Below are positions 6,757-16,283 of a DNA stretch of 45,096 bases, piece after piece; positions within the stretch are counted from its first letter, which is position 1; the number at the start of each line of letters is the position of its first letter. The DNA comes from Lachnospiraceae bacterium (GTDB lineage: Bacteria; Bacillota; Clostridia; Lachnospirales; Lachnospiraceae): contig JAQYIU010000050.1 of NCBI GenBank assembly GCA_028721415.1, forward strand, positions 1 through 45,096, given 5' to 3'. Below the pieces are notes generated by a model, which was not told the origin of the DNA, made no database searches, and saw nothing but the letters and a program-made list of their open reading frames with translations. The translations under genes and the position numbers were made by a program.

Positions 6757-6781
6757 AAGAGCCGCTAATTTAGCGGCTCTT
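6757..6781 (-). terminator. Terminator between the XRE gene and guaA
   Basis: AAGAGCCGCTAA-tt-TAGCGGCTCTT is a near-continuous 11-12 bp stem. On the minus strand it is followed by GATTTTTT, so it ends guaA transcription; it may also stop the convergent XRE transcript. A short direct repeat GCAAGCA-ttt-TGCAAGCA lies just to its left (about 6730-6747). Confidence 0.8.
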
Positions 6782-6794
6782 GCACGTTTATATC

Positions 6795-8339
6795 CTATTC
6801 CATTTCGATGGTTCCAGGTGGTTTACTGGTGAGATCGTAGAATACGCGGTTGACTCCCTTTACTTCGTTGATGATACGGCTCATGACTTTCTGAAGTACG
6901 TCAAATGGAATGTCGGCCGCTTCTGCGGTCATGAAGTCGATGGTCTTCACGGCGCGGAGCACAACGGCATAGTCGTAGGTTCTCTCGTCACCCATAACGC
7001 CGACAGAGCGCATGTTGGTGAGGGCGGCAAAGTACTGGTTGATGTCCTGATCCAGTTCTGCCTTAGCGATTTCTTCGCGGTAGATGGCATCAGCATCCTG
7101 AACGATGCGGACTTTGTCTGCGGTAACTTCACCGATGATACGGATTCCAAGTCCAGGACCTGGGAATGGCTGACGGAATACCAGGTATTCCGGAATACCC
7201 AGTTCAAGGCCGGCTTTACGAACCTCATCTTTAAAGAGGTCGCGGAGCGGTTCGATGATTTCTTTGAAATCGACGCAATCCGGTAAGCCTCCTACATTGT
7301 GGTGGGATTTGATCACTGCGGATTCTCCGCCGAGACCGCTTTCTACTACATCAGGGTAAATGGTTCCCTGGACGAGGTAGTCGACGGCACCGATTTTTTT
7401 CGCTTCTTCTTCGAAAACACGAATGAATTCTTCACCGATGATTTTACGTTTTTGTTCCGGTTCTTCCACACCGGCTAATTTACTATAATAACGTTCCTGT
7501 GCGTTGACACGGATAAAATTTAGGTCGTAAGGGCCTTCCGGACCGAATACGGCTTCCACTTCATCCCCTTCGTTTTTGCGGAGAAGACCGTGGTCAACGA
7601 ACACGCAGGTGAGCTGTTTTCCGATTGCTTTGGATAAAAGGACCGCTGCCACGGAGGAATCAACTCCGCCGGATAAGGCACAGAGTACTTTTCCGTCGCC
7701 GACTTTTTCACGGATGGCTTCAATGGAGCTTTTTACGAAGGAATCCATCTTCCAGTCACCGGCACACTGACATACGTTGTATACGTAGTTGCTTAAGATT
7801 TCTTTACCTCGAACGGTGTGAAGAACTTCCGGATGGAATTGAATGGCATAAAGCTTTTTCTCACGGTTTTCCGCAGCGGCCACCGGACAGTCTTTGGTAT
7901 GAGCACAGATGTCAAAGCCCGGAGCGACTTTGGAGATATAGTCAAAATGGCTCATCCAGCAGGTTGTAGTTTCTTCTACACCGGTAAAAAGTGGGGATTC
8001 TGTATTGACAAACACTTCTGTTTTTCCGTATTCACGGACATCAGCACGTTCCACTTTTCCGCCTAACAGATGCATCATAAGCTGAGCACCATAGCAGAGA
8101 CCGAGAACCGGAATGCCCAGTTCAAATAATTCTTTTGTGTAGGTTGGGGAATCCGGCTCGTAGCAGCTGTTCGGGCCACCGGTTAAAATGATGCCCTTTG
8201 GATTCATTTCTTTGATTTTTTCAATATCGGTTTTATAAGAATAGATCTCGCAGTATACGTTACATTCGCGGACACGTCTTGCCACAAGCTGGTTATACTG
8301 GCCACCGAAATCTATTACAATCACGGTTTCTCTTTTCAA
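6795..8339 (-). CDS. guaA: GMP synthase (glutamine-hydrolysing)
   Basis: Makes GMP from XMP using ATP and glutamine, the last step of de novo guanine nucleotide synthesis, in the cytoplasm. The 514-residue length is normal. The N-terminal class I glutamine amidotransferase domain (about 1-195) has the nucleophile C82 in GLCYGAQ and the H169/E171 pair in QFHPEV. The ATP pyrophosphatase domain has the P-loop SGGVDSS at 223-229. The C-terminal dimerisation domain ends with the conserved [19 protein letters not shown] precedes the ATG. No purine riboswitch is visible in the 175 bases upstream. The 3' end of guaA is a known insertion hot spot for integrative elements, and the integrase module here ends 78 bp from it, but I could not find an att repeat. 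Confidence 0.97.
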   Translation of the reverse strand: MKRETVIVIDFGGQYNQLVARRVRECNVYCEIYSYKTDIEKIKEMNPKGIILTGGPNSCYEPDSPTYTKELFELGIPVLGLCYGAQLMMHLLGGKVERADVREYGKTEVFVNTESPLFTGVEETTTCWMSHFDYISKVAPGFDICAHTKDCPVAAAENREKKLYAIQFHPEVLHTVRGKEILSNYVYNVCQCAGDWKMDSFVKSSIEAIREKVGDGKVLCALSGGVDSSVAAVLLSKAIGKQLTCVFVDHGLLRKNEGDEVEAVFGPEGPYDLNFIRVNAQERYYSKLAGVEEPEQKRKIIGEEFIRVFEEEAKKIGAVDYLVQGTIYPDVVESGLGGESAVIKSHHNVGGLPDCVDFKEIIEPLRDLFKDEVRKAGLELGIPEYLVFRQPFPGPGLGIRIIGEVTADKVRIVQDADAIYREEIAKAELDQDINQYFAALTNMRSVGVMGDERTYDYAVVLRAVKTIDFMTAEAADIPFDVLQKVMSRIINEVKGVNRVFYDLTSKPPGTIEME

Positions 8340-8515
8340 TGAAGTTCCTCCTGTTTCTTTTCTTATGGTATGATTTCATCATTTGTTATCTATTCTACAA
8401 CATTTTTTCTCTGACTGCTACCATTATTTCATTTTAGTGGAAGGATTTCCTTTTTTCAGGCAGTTTCCAGGTGTGTGGAATGTGCAGTTTCGAATCATAT
8501 GGTAAGAAAACTGAA

Positions 8516-10048
8516 TTACAGATATGGCTGTGCAATTTCTTTCAGCCGATCTGCATGACCTGCGTACCAGGATTCGAAATCAGAACCAGAGGCAGCGATT
8601 TCTTCTCCCAGATCTTTCAGGAAAGAAGGAATCTGTTCTTCCAGAATCGTGCCGACTTCTTCACCAAAACGGGCACCGTCCTGAATTTCATCTCCGTTTA
8701 TGTAAAGAACGAAAGCAGAAACCGGTTTGCCATCTACTTTTCTCATGCCACCGCGGAAACCGATACGTCCAATCTGATGAGTTCCGCAGGAAGACGGACA
8801 TCCGGAAATGTGGATGCGAGGCAGAACGCCATCGGCAAAGTTCCATTCCCTGGAGGCTTCTGCGAGGGTGTGCATCAGACGCTGGGAATCTCTGACACCT
8901 ACCTGACAGATGGAAGAACCGATACATGCTACGGAACTTTCAAACAGATTGGAAGCGTTGTCTTCTTCAATTAAAGAACGCAGTTTGTCAGCTTCGCTGC
9001 CGGTACAGTTAACGATGTATAAAGTTTCATCCGGAGCAAGACGCAATTCCACCTGATCCATATCCTGGATGGCATTGCAGATCAGGCCGAGCATTTCCGG
9101 TTTTGGACATCCGCCGATCGGATGATATTCCACAGCGTAAAGGCCATCCTGTTTCTGAGCAATGATATGATTGCCGGATACGGATGAGTCGTCACCGGTT
9201 TTTGTGATTTCTGTTGCTGTGACAGTGATGTCCAGATTTTCTCCTTCTGCAAACACTTCGTCTACTTTCTTGGCGAATTCTTCTGCATATTTGTCACCGA
9301 GTACATCCTGCATGTAACGGGTTCTTGCCTTTGCACGGCTCTCGTAGTTTCCGTAGGTGGTGAACATGTTTACCATTGCCTTGATATAGTAAAGCACTTT
9401 AGAAGGTTCTACTGCTTCGGCAACAAGAACGCCCATTTTCGGATTATTTCCAAGACCACCGGCACTGTAAACATCAAATTTACCGTCGCTTCTTGCCACG
9501 AAACCAAGGTCGCGGAAGGTAGCGTGAGTCACATTGGCTGGGGAGTTGGAGAAACATACTTTTAACTTTCTTGGAAGTTTTACGGTCTTGATAAATCCCA
9601 TGAGATAGTCACCGGCAGCTTCCGCATATGGGCTCACATCAAAATGTTCTCCTGCTTCCACACCGGTAAGCGGGGATACCATGACATTTCTTGGAAAATC
9701 ACCGCCGCCTCCGCGAGTCACGATGCCGTGGTCAAGGGCTGCAACTGCCAGCTCGCAGACTGTGTCCACTCCCAGATTGTGTAACTGGACGGTCTGGCAG
9801 GTGGTGAAATGTACTTTATCAATAGCATATTTTTCAATGCTCTCCACGATAAAATTCAGTTTGTCTTTATTGATTTTTCCGCCAGGGAGACGAAGGCGCA
9901 GCATACTTGCTTTGCCACCTCTTTGGGCATAGCTTCCGAAACCGCCGGAAAGTCCTTTGTATTCTGGAACTTTGATCTCACCGGCATAAAATTTACGGGT
10001 GACTTCTTCGAATTCTTCGTAATCTTTTCTCCATTCTGATGTATTCAT
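8516..10048 (-). CDS. Siroheme/4Fe-4S nitrite or sulfite reductase
   Basis: A 510-residue hemoprotein of the NirA/CysI/aSiR family, carrying out six-electron reduction of nitrite to ammonia or sulfite to sulfide. It has the expected two half-repeats (ferrodoxin-like half domains near 35-95 and 290-360). The cofactor motif is C-x5-C (C375, C381 in ACIGSSICQ) plus C-x3-C (C417, C421 in GCPSSCG). Arginine- and lysine-rich substrate loops such as TRGGGGDFPRN are present. Which substrate it prefers cannot be read from the sequence. It is monocistronic: no siroheme synthesis, sulfate or nitrate genes lie alongside. ATG with AAGGAG upstream, and a promoter lies about 45-75 bp further up. Confidence 0.85.
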   Translation of the reverse strand: MNTSEWRKDYEEFEEVTRKFYAGEIKVPEYKGLSGGFGSYAQRGGKASMLRLRLPGGKINKDKLNFIVESIEKYAIDKVHFTTCQTVQLHNLGVDTVCELAVAALDHGIVTRGGGGDFPRNVMVSPLTGVEAGEHFDVSPYAEAAGDYLMGFIKTVKLPRKLKVCFSNSPANVTHATFRDLGFVARSDGKFDVYSAGGLGNNPKMGVLVAEAVEPSKVLYYIKAMVNMFTTYGNYESRAKARTRYMQDVLGDKYAEEFAKKVDEVFAEGENLDITVTATEITKTGDDSSVSGNHIIAQKQDGLYAVEYHPIGGCPKPEMLGLICNAIQDMDQVELRLAPDETLYIVNCTGSEADKLRSLIEEDNASNLFESSVACIGSSICQVGVRDSQRLMHTLAEASREWNFADGVLPRIHISGCPSSCGTHQIGRIGFRGGMRKVDGKPVSAFVLYINGDEIQDGARFGEEVGTILEEQIPSFLKDLGEEIAASGSDFESWYAGHADRLKEIAQPYL

Positions 10049-10094
10049 AAATGATAACTCCTTTATAATATAGTGAAAAATTATGTTTTTTTAT

Positions 10095-10123
10095 ACTATA
10101 TCTTTATTTGTAGAAAAAATCAA
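10095..10123 (-). promoter_or_regulatory. Promoter for the siroheme reductase gene
   Basis: On the minus strand TTGATT (10123-10118) and TATAGT (10100-10095) are 17 bp apart. A nearby ATATAGTG at about 10066 makes a loose inverted pair with the -10 region, a possible operator. Confidence 0.55.
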
Positions 10124-10290
10124 TTTCTATCTTTTTCCTATACTGTTTTTTATGTTGCATTTTTACAGAAGAAAAAAATGTGTCAGAGAACTTTTGAATT
10201 ATGAAACCTGTATTCTTGTGTAATAGTTTTCTACATGTTATCATAATAACAAATGATACGATGTCTGATACACGATATGGAGCGGATAGA

Positions 10291-11966
10291 ATGCACGAGA
10301 AGAAAAATGCAGATATTATGTCTGTGTATGTGGTTGATGATGAATTTAAGATAGTAAGTTTTAATGATATTTTGGGAGAAATATATCCGGATTTGAAAGT
10401 GGGGAGTTTTTGCTATAAGGAACTGTGTCATGAACAAAATCCTTGTGATAATTGTCCGATTCTTCATCACGAAGATGGAAGAACTCTTTTCTTTAATCAA
10501 TGGTTGCAGCAATGGATCGAAGTGAAAGTTGGGAAGATTCCATGGCCGGAGAAAGGGATTTGTCATGTCCTGATCGCCAACAATATTATGGATGATGATA
10601 AAGATCTTCTTTATAATTTAACGCAAATATCATCCTATGAAGAATTACTGGAGAAAAAATCAGAAAGAAATACGTTGACGGGATTATATAATGAATCTTC
10701 TTTTTTTCATTATGCAGAAGAATACCTCAGAACATGTGGGGAAGCACAGCAGTGTCTTCTTGCTATTGATATTGAACATTTCAAGTTGTTTAATGAATGG
10801 TATGGAAGAGAAGCAGGAGATGAATTTTTGATCAGTATGGCTACCTGCCTTAAAACAATCAAAGAGGACTGGGGCGGAATTGCCGGCCATTTTGGTGGAG
10901 ATAATTTTGTACTGATCTTTCCTTACCAGAAAGGTTTGATTTATTATCTTCAGAATAAAATGAGTGGAATTGCAAAGAAATTTGGAGATAATGCCGGATT
11001 TTTACCGATATTTGGCGTCTATCTGATTGAGGATAATACCATTTCTCTGGAAACTATGTATGATCGCGCTACCATTGCTCTGGTTCAGGCAAAAGGCAAT
11101 TATTCCACCAGATTATGTCAGTTTCAGCCGTCCATGATTGAAAAGATGGAGGAAGAGCAGTATTTACTTTCCTGGATTCAGAAAGCATTTGACTCAAAAG
11201 AAATCAGTTTCTATCTTCAACCTCAGTATAATGTACAGACAAGAAAAATCATTGGTGCGGAGGCGCTAATGCGGTGGGAGAGCCCGAAAGATGGTATTGT
11301 CAGTCCAGGAAATTTTCTTCCGCTGTTGGAGAAAAATGGATTTATTGTAAAACTGGATAAATATATCTGGGAAGAAGTCTGTCATTTGCTTCGCGAGTGG
11401 CTCAATGAGGGGCTTCGGCCGGTGCCGATTTCTGTTAATGTTTCCAGAATTGATATGTATTATTTGGATGTGGCTGCTTATTTTAAAAAATTGATCAGGA
11501 AATATCAGTTGGATTCCAGCTATATTAAGATAGAGATTACAGAAAGTGCTTACGTGGAAGAATTTGAAATCGTAACCAAGGCAGTAGCAAACCTGAAGAA
11601 TGCTGGTTTTAAAGTAATCATGGATGATTTTGGAAGCGGATATTCCTCTTTAAATATGCTTAAAAATATGAATATTGACTTAGAAAAGAAGATATCGTCA
11701 GTCGTTTTGGAGGGGACGAATTTTTAATTCTGTGCAAAAATATCACCAGAGAAGTTCTGGAGTGCAAATTAAATGAACTGGTACAGCCTGTGGTAGTTTC
11801 TGACAAAGATCTCGGGCATACCGAAAAATTTACTCTGTCAGCCGGTTATGTGATGATTGAAAGCAACGAAGAGTCTCTGAATGAGCTGTATCAGAAAGCG
11901 GATAAAGCAATGTTTGATGCAAAAAAAAACGGAAAGAGCAATTTTGCAGAATATCAGCAAGAGTAA
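10291..11966 (+). pseudogene. Broken c-di-GMP signalling gene (PAS-GGDEF-EAL...GGDEF)
   Basis: From the ATG at 10291 (SD GGAG) the frame gives a cysteine-rich PAS-like domain, a GGDEF domain with the degenerate motif GGDNF, and the first two thirds of an EAL domain (GAEALMRW, NVSRID, EITESAY, MDDFGSGYSSLNMLKNM). After NMNID the frame runs 15 more codons to a stop at 11725-11727. In the next frame the bases from about 11683 read EDIVSRFGGDEFLIL and continue through a normal GGDEF C-terminus (SAGYVMIES, ADKAMFDAKKNGKSNFA) to TAA 11964. An ancestor with GGDEF-EAL-spacer-GGDEF order, like the intact gene at 17786, evidently suffered an internal out-of-frame deletion. The EAL domain lacks its final metal and catalytic residues, so phosphodiesterase activity is not expected. 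Confidence 0.85.
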
Positions 11967-11972
11967 AAATAT

Positions 11973-12006
11973 GGGGAGGGCTGTCGTGCTAAAAACAGCC
12001 CTCCCC
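11973..12006 (-). terminator. Terminator of the pduB-like gene
   Basis: GGGGAGGGCTGT / ACAGCCCTCCCC, a perfect 12-bp GC-rich stem. On the minus strand it is followed by ATATTTTTAC. It separates the broken GGDEF gene from the convergent shell-protein gene. Confidence 0.8.
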
Positions 12007-12025
12007 CATATGACAGAAAGATTCA

Positions 12026-12739
12026 TCAATCAAAAGAAAAATGTAAAATAGACTCCGGTTTTTTGCCAAATACTTTAATGAGTTCACTGGCTCGTTCATA
12101 AGCGACATCCACTGCTTTGCGCACAGCTCCGTAATCGCCTGTGATTCCGATAATGATCTCGTTGGTCATGGAAAGATTGATGGATGGTGTGCCATACCAG
12201 ACAATATCCACAGGCGCAGCCTTCATTGCCACATCGGCAGCTACCAGTCCGATACCGGCCGGGCCGGCACAGATAAATCCGAAAGCCTTTCGAAGAGGGG
12301 CATTGAAAATCTGATGGAGTACCGGACCGGCATTGGCGGTGGCGTGCATCTCCATGTGACCCACTTCATTAATGTAGATAAATTCTGCTTTCTTATCAAT
12401 TTCTGTCAGGGCAATCTCGACAGCCCGTCTTGCATCTGACACGTCCCGGGCACCCAGAACAATGAGATTGCCGTGACCGGAATATCCTTCCGTATCCCTT
12501 GGTAATTCAAAAATTAAAAGTTCCACGTTGGCAGCCTTGGCAGCTTCATCTACTGCATAGGCCTGAGCTGCAGCGCCGGTTCGGGAAGTGAGAATTCCCA
12601 GAGAAGCATATTCTTCTGAAATATGTAATAGTTCTCTGACCTGTGCATCCACATTGGCGATGACCATTCCTATGGTGTGTCCGGCAGCGGTACCTACATA
12701 TTCTGTTAAATCCGGTTGAAATAAAGCGGTGTCTGTCAT
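12026..12739 (-). CDS. pduB: Orphan microcompartment shell protein, PduB type (tandem BMC)
   Basis: A 237-residue tandem-BMC (BMC-T) trimer protein resembling PduB. The PduB landmarks EYVGTAAGHTIGMVIANVD, ASLGILTSRTGAAAQ, ELPRDTEGYSGHGNLIVLG and DVSDARRAVEIALTEID are visible in the first BMC repeat. The second repeat contains NEVGHMEMHATANA and NEIIIGITGDYGAVRKAVDV. Such proteins form pseudohexameric tiles of microcompartment facets, some with a gated pore. There are no diol dehydratase, aldehyde dehydrogenase or other shell genes nearby. It stands alone with its own SD (GGAGAG) and terminator, so it either belongs to a locus elsewhere or is a relic. The frame is intact with no sign of decay. 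Confidence 0.85.
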   Translation of the reverse strand: MTDTALFQPDLTEYVGTAAGHTIGMVIANVDAQVRELLHISEEYASLGILTSRTGAAAQAYAVDEAAKAANVELLIFELPRDTEGYSGHGNLIVLGARDVSDARRAVEIALTEIDKKAEFIYINEVGHMEMHATANAGPVLHQIFNAPLRKAFGFICAGPAGIGLVAADVAMKAAPVDIVWYGTPSINLSMTNEIIIGITGDYGAVRKAVDVAYERASELIKVFGKKPESILHFSFD

Positions 12740-12865
12740 CTTTTCTCTCCTGCCTGGTATAATATGAGAAATTTTTTCTCTTTTCTTTTCCTGAAATATG
12801 TTTTATCATACATATGTTTTATTATAAAAAAAAGCGACTGAAAAAGCAAGGAAAAGGAGAGACAA

Positions 12866-13516
12866 ATGATAGAAGCAGTGGTATTTGATATGGACGGAGT
12901 TATTTTTGATTCTGAGAAAATATATTTAAAATGCCTGACAGCAGTTGGGGGAAAATACAAGATTCCTGATTTTGAAGATTTATGCTATCAGACTATTGGA
13001 ACCACCGATTTATATATGAAAGAAGTTTTTTTGAATCACTATGGAGAAGAGTTTCCTTTTGATAAATATATGGATGAAATGTTTGTGTTGTTTGAAAAAG
13101 AAGCAGAAGGAGGACTTCCGCTGAAAGAAGGAGTGAAGGAAATCCTTGCTTTCCTGAAACAAAATAATATAAAGATAGCTCTTGCCACCTCTACAATAGA
13201 GGAGAAAGCCTTGCCGGAAATTCGGTTGGCTGGTATTGAAGAATACTTTGATGCATTTATTTGTGGAAATATGATTGAGAATGGAAAACCGGCGCCGGAT
13301 ATTTATCTGAAAGCCTGTGAGGTTCTACAGGTGAACCCGGAAAATGCCTACGCCATTGAAGATTCTTTCAACGGAATCCGTTCTGCCAGCCGGGCGGGTA
13401 TGCATGCCATTATGGTACCGGATCTTTTAAAACCCGACGAAGAGATACGAAATCTGTCAGAATGTGTTCTTCCATCGCTGCTGGATGCCAGAGCATATAT
13501 TGAGGAGAAATGTTAA
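12866..13516 (+). CDS. HAD-superfamily phosphatase / phosphomutase-like hydrolase
   Basis: A 216-residue HAD subfamily IA hydrolase of the beta-phosphoglucomutase/phosphatase type. Motif I is FDMDGVIFDSE with nucleophile D8 and acid/base D10. A helical cap follows (about 15-80). Motif II is LATST, motif III the Lys of NGKPAPDIYLKA, and motif IV EDSFNGIRSA. Substrate cannot be assigned; sugar phosphates are usual in this clade. SD AAGGAGAG precedes the ATG. It is divergent from the shell-protein gene and only 15 bp upstream of the threonine aldolase gene, so the two are probably co-transcribed. Confidence 0.85.
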   Translation: MIEAVVFDMDGVIFDSEKIYLKCLTAVGGKYKIPDFEDLCYQTIGTTDLYMKEVFLNHYGEEFPFDKYMDEMFVLFEKEAEGGLPLKEGVKEILAFLKQNNIKIALATSTIEEKALPEIRLAGIEEYFDAFICGNMIENGKPAPDIYLKACEVLQVNPENAYAIEDSFNGIRSASRAGMHAIMVPDLLKPDEEIRNLSECVLPSLLDARAYIEEKC

Positions 13517-13531
13517 GAAGAGGAAAAGAAA

Positions 13532-14557
13532 ATGTTATCATTTGAAAGCGATTATACGGAAGGAGCCCACGAAAAAATACTGGAGCGCCTGATTGAAACC
13601 AATTATGAATCTCTGTCGGGATATGGCAGTGATCCCTATTGTGAGAGTGCAAAAAGAAAGATCAGGGAAGCCTGTCAGTGTCCTGAGGCAGATATTCATT
13701 TTCTGGTAGGTGGCACCCAGACCAATGCCACTGTAATTGATGCGGTTCTTGATAAATATGAAGGAGTGGTGGCAGCAAAAACAGGTCATGTCAGTACCCA
13801 TGAGGCAGGAGCTATCGAATATACCGGTCATAAGGTACTGGCCCTTGAGGAGCATCAGGGAAAAATTGTTCCAGAAGAGCTGGAAGAATATCTGAAAATC
13901 TTCTGGGCTGATGGAAATCACGAACATATGGTATTTCCGGGAATGGTGTACATTTCTCATCCCACCGAATATGGTACCTTATATTCCAAAGCGGAATTAA
14001 GGGAAATCTCTGATGTGTGTCATCGCTATGAAATTCCTCTCTATCTGGACGGAGCCAGATTGGGCTACGGTTTGATGAGTAGTTATACCGATGTGACACT
14101 TCCTGATATAGCAAAATACTGTGATGTATTTTATATCGGCGGAACCAAAGTCGGTGCCCTTTGCGGTGAGGCAGTGGTATTTACAAAAGGAAATACTCCA
14201 AAACATTTTATGACTATTGTAAAACAGCATGGAGCTTTGCTTGCTAAAGGACGGTTGCTGGGAATCCAGTTTGATACCTTATTTACCGATAATCTGTATT
14301 TTGAAATCAGTGCCCATGCCAACCGAATGGCAGAAAAATTAAAAGGAATTTTTCAGAAGAAGGGATACGAATTTTATATCGATTCTCCGACGAACCAGCA
14401 GTTCATCATTCTGGAAAAAAAGCAGATGGAACAGTTGCAGGAAAAAGTTGCCTTCAGTTTTTGGGAGGCTCTGGATGAGAATCATATCGTTGTCCGATTT
14501 GCCACAAGTTGGGCGACTAGGGAAGAGGACGTGGATGCGTTATTAGAAATTATGTGA
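13532..14557 (+). CDS. Low-specificity L-threonine aldolase (PLP enzyme)
   Basis: A 341-residue fold-type I PLP enzyme of the threonine aldolase/beta-eliminating lyase family, which cleaves L-threonine or allo-threonine to glycine and acetaldehyde. The N-terminus has the expected FESDYTEGAH and YGSDPYCESA segments. A Gly-Gly-Thr phosphate-binding turn (LVGGTQTNA) follows, then the cofactor-binding D173 of DGARLGYG. The Schiff-base lysine K206 lies in YIGGTKVGALCGEA. Length is normal. It follows the HAD gene by 15 bp with an AGAGGA SD. Substrate stereospecificity cannot be read from the sequence. Confidence 0.88.
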   Translation: MLSFESDYTEGAHEKILERLIETNYESLSGYGSDPYCESAKRKIREACQCPEADIHFLVGGTQTNATVIDAVLDKYEGVVAAKTGHVSTHEAGAIEYTGHKVLALEEHQGKIVPEELEEYLKIFWADGNHEHMVFPGMVYISHPTEYGTLYSKAELREISDVCHRYEIPLYLDGARLGYGLMSSYTDVTLPDIAKYCDVFYIGGTKVGALCGEAVVFTKGNTPKHFMTIVKQHGALLAKGRLLGIQFDTLFTDNLYFEISAHANRMAEKLKGIFQKKGYEFYIDSPTNQQFIILEKKQMEQLQEKVAFSFWEALDENHIVVRFATSWATREEDVDALLEIM

Positions 14558-14644
14558 ATTTATTTTTGCAATAAAAAAATATTATCAAGATAATAATTGT
14601 AATAAAAATAGCCAAAACTCCTTGGTGAAAAAACTGTCAAATGA

Positions 14645-14673
14645 TTGACGAAGAGAGGGGATTTTGTTATACT
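14645..14673 (+). promoter_or_regulatory. Strong promoter of the NCS2 permease gene
   Basis: TTGACG (14645-14650) and TATACT (14668-14673) with a 17-bp spacer; predicted RNA start near 14680. It lies 88 bp past the threonine aldolase stop, so the permease is a separate unit. Confidence 0.75.
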
Positions 14674-14700
14674 TTATGCGAAATAAATATTGAGCCGAGG

Positions 14701-14735
14701 AAGGCATGACCAGATGATGTCATGCCTTTTCTTTT
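14701..14735 (+). terminator. Leader terminator (possible attenuator) before the permease
   Basis: AAGGCATGAC-cagatgat-GTCATGCCTT is a perfect 10-bp stem followed by TTTTCTTTTT. It lies about 20 nt after the predicted start and 29 nt before the permease ATG. A terminator inside a short leader implies conditional read-through, but the roughly 20 nt upstream are too short for any aptamer I recognise. Confidence 0.7.
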
Positions 14736-14763
14736 TAAGGGGCAAAAGAAAGAAGGAGAAACT

Positions 14764-16212
14764 ATGATTAAGAAACAAGATATTTCTCAAAATGCTTCCC
14801 CTTATGAATTTTACGGGAAGCTTCCACTGTCCAAAGCCATTCCTCTGGGATTGCAGCATGTCATGGCGATGTTTGTCGGCAACCTGACGCCGATTCTCAT
14901 TATCATGGGAGCATGTGGAATGACGGCAGATGCGGGGTTCGGTGATCTAAGAACCGCGCTTTTGCAGAATGCCATGGTTATTGCTGGAGTTGTCACATTA
15001 ATCCAGCTTTTTTCCATCGGGCCTTGTGGCGGAAAAGTACCGATCATTATGGGTACCAGTTCAGGATTCCTTGGAGTATACCAGAGTGTGGCAGCTACCC
15101 TTGGTGGTGGAGTCCTAAGCTATGGAGCAATTATGGGTGCATCCCTGATTGGCGGTCTTTTTGAAAGTGTACTGGGAGCGTTCTTAAAACCTCTTCGTAA
15201 ATACTTTCCTCCAGTGGTTACCGGTAGTGTGGTAATGGCCATCGGTCTTTCCCTCATCAGTGTAGGAATTAACTATCTGTGTGGAGGAAATGGAGTTGCT
15301 GATTACGGTTCTCTTTACAATCTGGGACTGGGATGTCTGGTGCTTGTTGTTATTCTGGTATTTAAACATTGTTTTAATCCTAAGAGTATGGTAAGTTCCG
15401 CATCGGTACTCATCGGTATTATTGTTGGATATGTAGTTGCCATCATCATGACGTTATTGCTCCCACACACAGGAATCAACGCAGAAGGAGCAGAGTATAC
15501 TTATGCATGGGTTGTCAATTTCCAGCAGGTTAAAGATGCGGCTTGGATTTCATTACCAGGTATTATCGGATTTGGTAAATTATCTGCAATTAAAATGGTG
15601 TTTAAACCGGAAGCAATTTTACCGATTTTAATTATGTTTATTGTGACAGCCGTGGAGACGGTTGGTGATATTTCAGCGGTAGTTGAGGGCGGTATGGACC
15701 GTGAAGCAACAGATACGGAGCTTTCCGGAGGTGTTATCTGTGATGGACTTGGCTCCTCTCTGGCATCTTTCTTCGGTGTGCTTCCGAATACATCTTTCAG
15801 CCAGAATGTTGGACTGGTTTCCATGACAAAGGTGGTTAACCGAAGTGCTCTTACGGTAGGAGCCATTTTTCTTGTTATCTGTGGATTCTGTCCGAAACTT
15901 GCAGCAATCGTGTCGATCATGCCGCAGCCGGTTCTTGGAGGAGCAGCTGTTATGATGTTTGCATCCATCGTTGTTTCCGGTATACAGTTGATTACCAAAC
16001 ATCCGATCGGCGCAAGAGAAGTGACGATTGTATCTGTTGCCCTTGGACTTGGATATGGTATCGGCGCAACAGCAGCAGCCACCAATGCACTGCCATATTA
16101 CGTTCAGTTGATCTTCGGCGGTTCCGGAATCGTTCCGGCAGCAGTAGTGGCAATTATTTTAAATATTGTTCTTCCTCCAAACCAGGATGTTTCCGGGGAA
16201 AAAGCGGAGTAG
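14764..16212 (+). CDS. NCS2-family xanthine/uracil-type permease
   Basis: A 482-residue inner-membrane transporter of the nucleobase:cation symporter-2 family, moving xanthine, uric acid or uracil into the cell. It has about 12-14 hydrophobic segments. Family signatures are the early LGLQHVMAMFVGNLTPILI, the GTSSGFLGVYQ segment, and the substrate-site region VETVGDISAVVEGGMDREA followed by SGGVICDGLGSSLASFFGVL. PNTSFSQNVGLVSMTKVVNR, the NCS2 signature with the conserved Gln and Asn, comes next. The sequence looks more xanthine/uric-acid-like than uracil-like, but specificity is inference. ATG with AAGGAG upstream. Control probably acts at the leader terminator. Confidence 0.9.
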   Translation: MIKKQDISQNASPYEFYGKLPLSKAIPLGLQHVMAMFVGNLTPILIIMGACGMTADAGFGDLRTALLQNAMVIAGVVTLIQLFSIGPCGGKVPIIMGTSSGFLGVYQSVAATLGGGVLSYGAIMGASLIGGLFESVLGAFLKPLRKYFPPVVTGSVVMAIGLSLISVGINYLCGGNGVADYGSLYNLGLGCLVLVVILVFKHCFNPKSMVSSASVLIGIIVGYVVAIIMTLLLPHTGINAEGAEYTYAWVVNFQQVKDAAWISLPGIIGFGKLSAIKMVFKPEAILPILIMFIVTAVETVGDISAVVEGGMDREATDTELSGGVICDGLGSSLASFFGVLPNTSFSQNVGLVSMTKVVNRSALTVGAIFLVICGFCPKLAAIVSIMPQPVLGGAAVMMFASIVVSGIQLITKHPIGAREVTIVSVALGLGYGIGATAAATNALPYYVQLIFGGSGIVPAAVVAIILNIVLPPNQDVSGEKAE

Positions 16213-16220
16213 TTTGCTAT

Positions 16221-16283
16221 AATAAGGCAGGATATGGTTATTTTTTGTGCAAGCACAAGATTTCCCATATACCTGCCTTTTCT
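16221..16283 (+). terminator. Terminator after the permease, with an alternative pairing
   Basis: AAGGCAGG (16224-16231) pairs with CCTGCCTT (16272-16279) followed by TTCT, with an inner TTGTGC-AAGCACAA hairpin. The same left arm, extended to 13 nt (16219-16231), also matches CCTGCCTTATTAT at 16288-16300 exactly. The rest of 16284-16406 holds nothing I recognise. Confidence 0.6.

Noticed and set aside
6720-6830. Attachment site of the integrative element at the guaA 3' end
   Set aside because: I looked for a copy of the guaA 3' end in 1-3150 and found none, so the element boundaries cannot be fixed. The proximity to guaA is suggestive only.
7520-8066. Several plus- and minus-strand frames inside guaA
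   Set aside because: Shadow frames of guaA with no SD or recognisable protein.
14600-14735. Purine riboswitch before the NCS2 permease
   Set aside because: No purine aptamer core or its loop-loop motifs; the leader before the hairpin is only about 20 nt.
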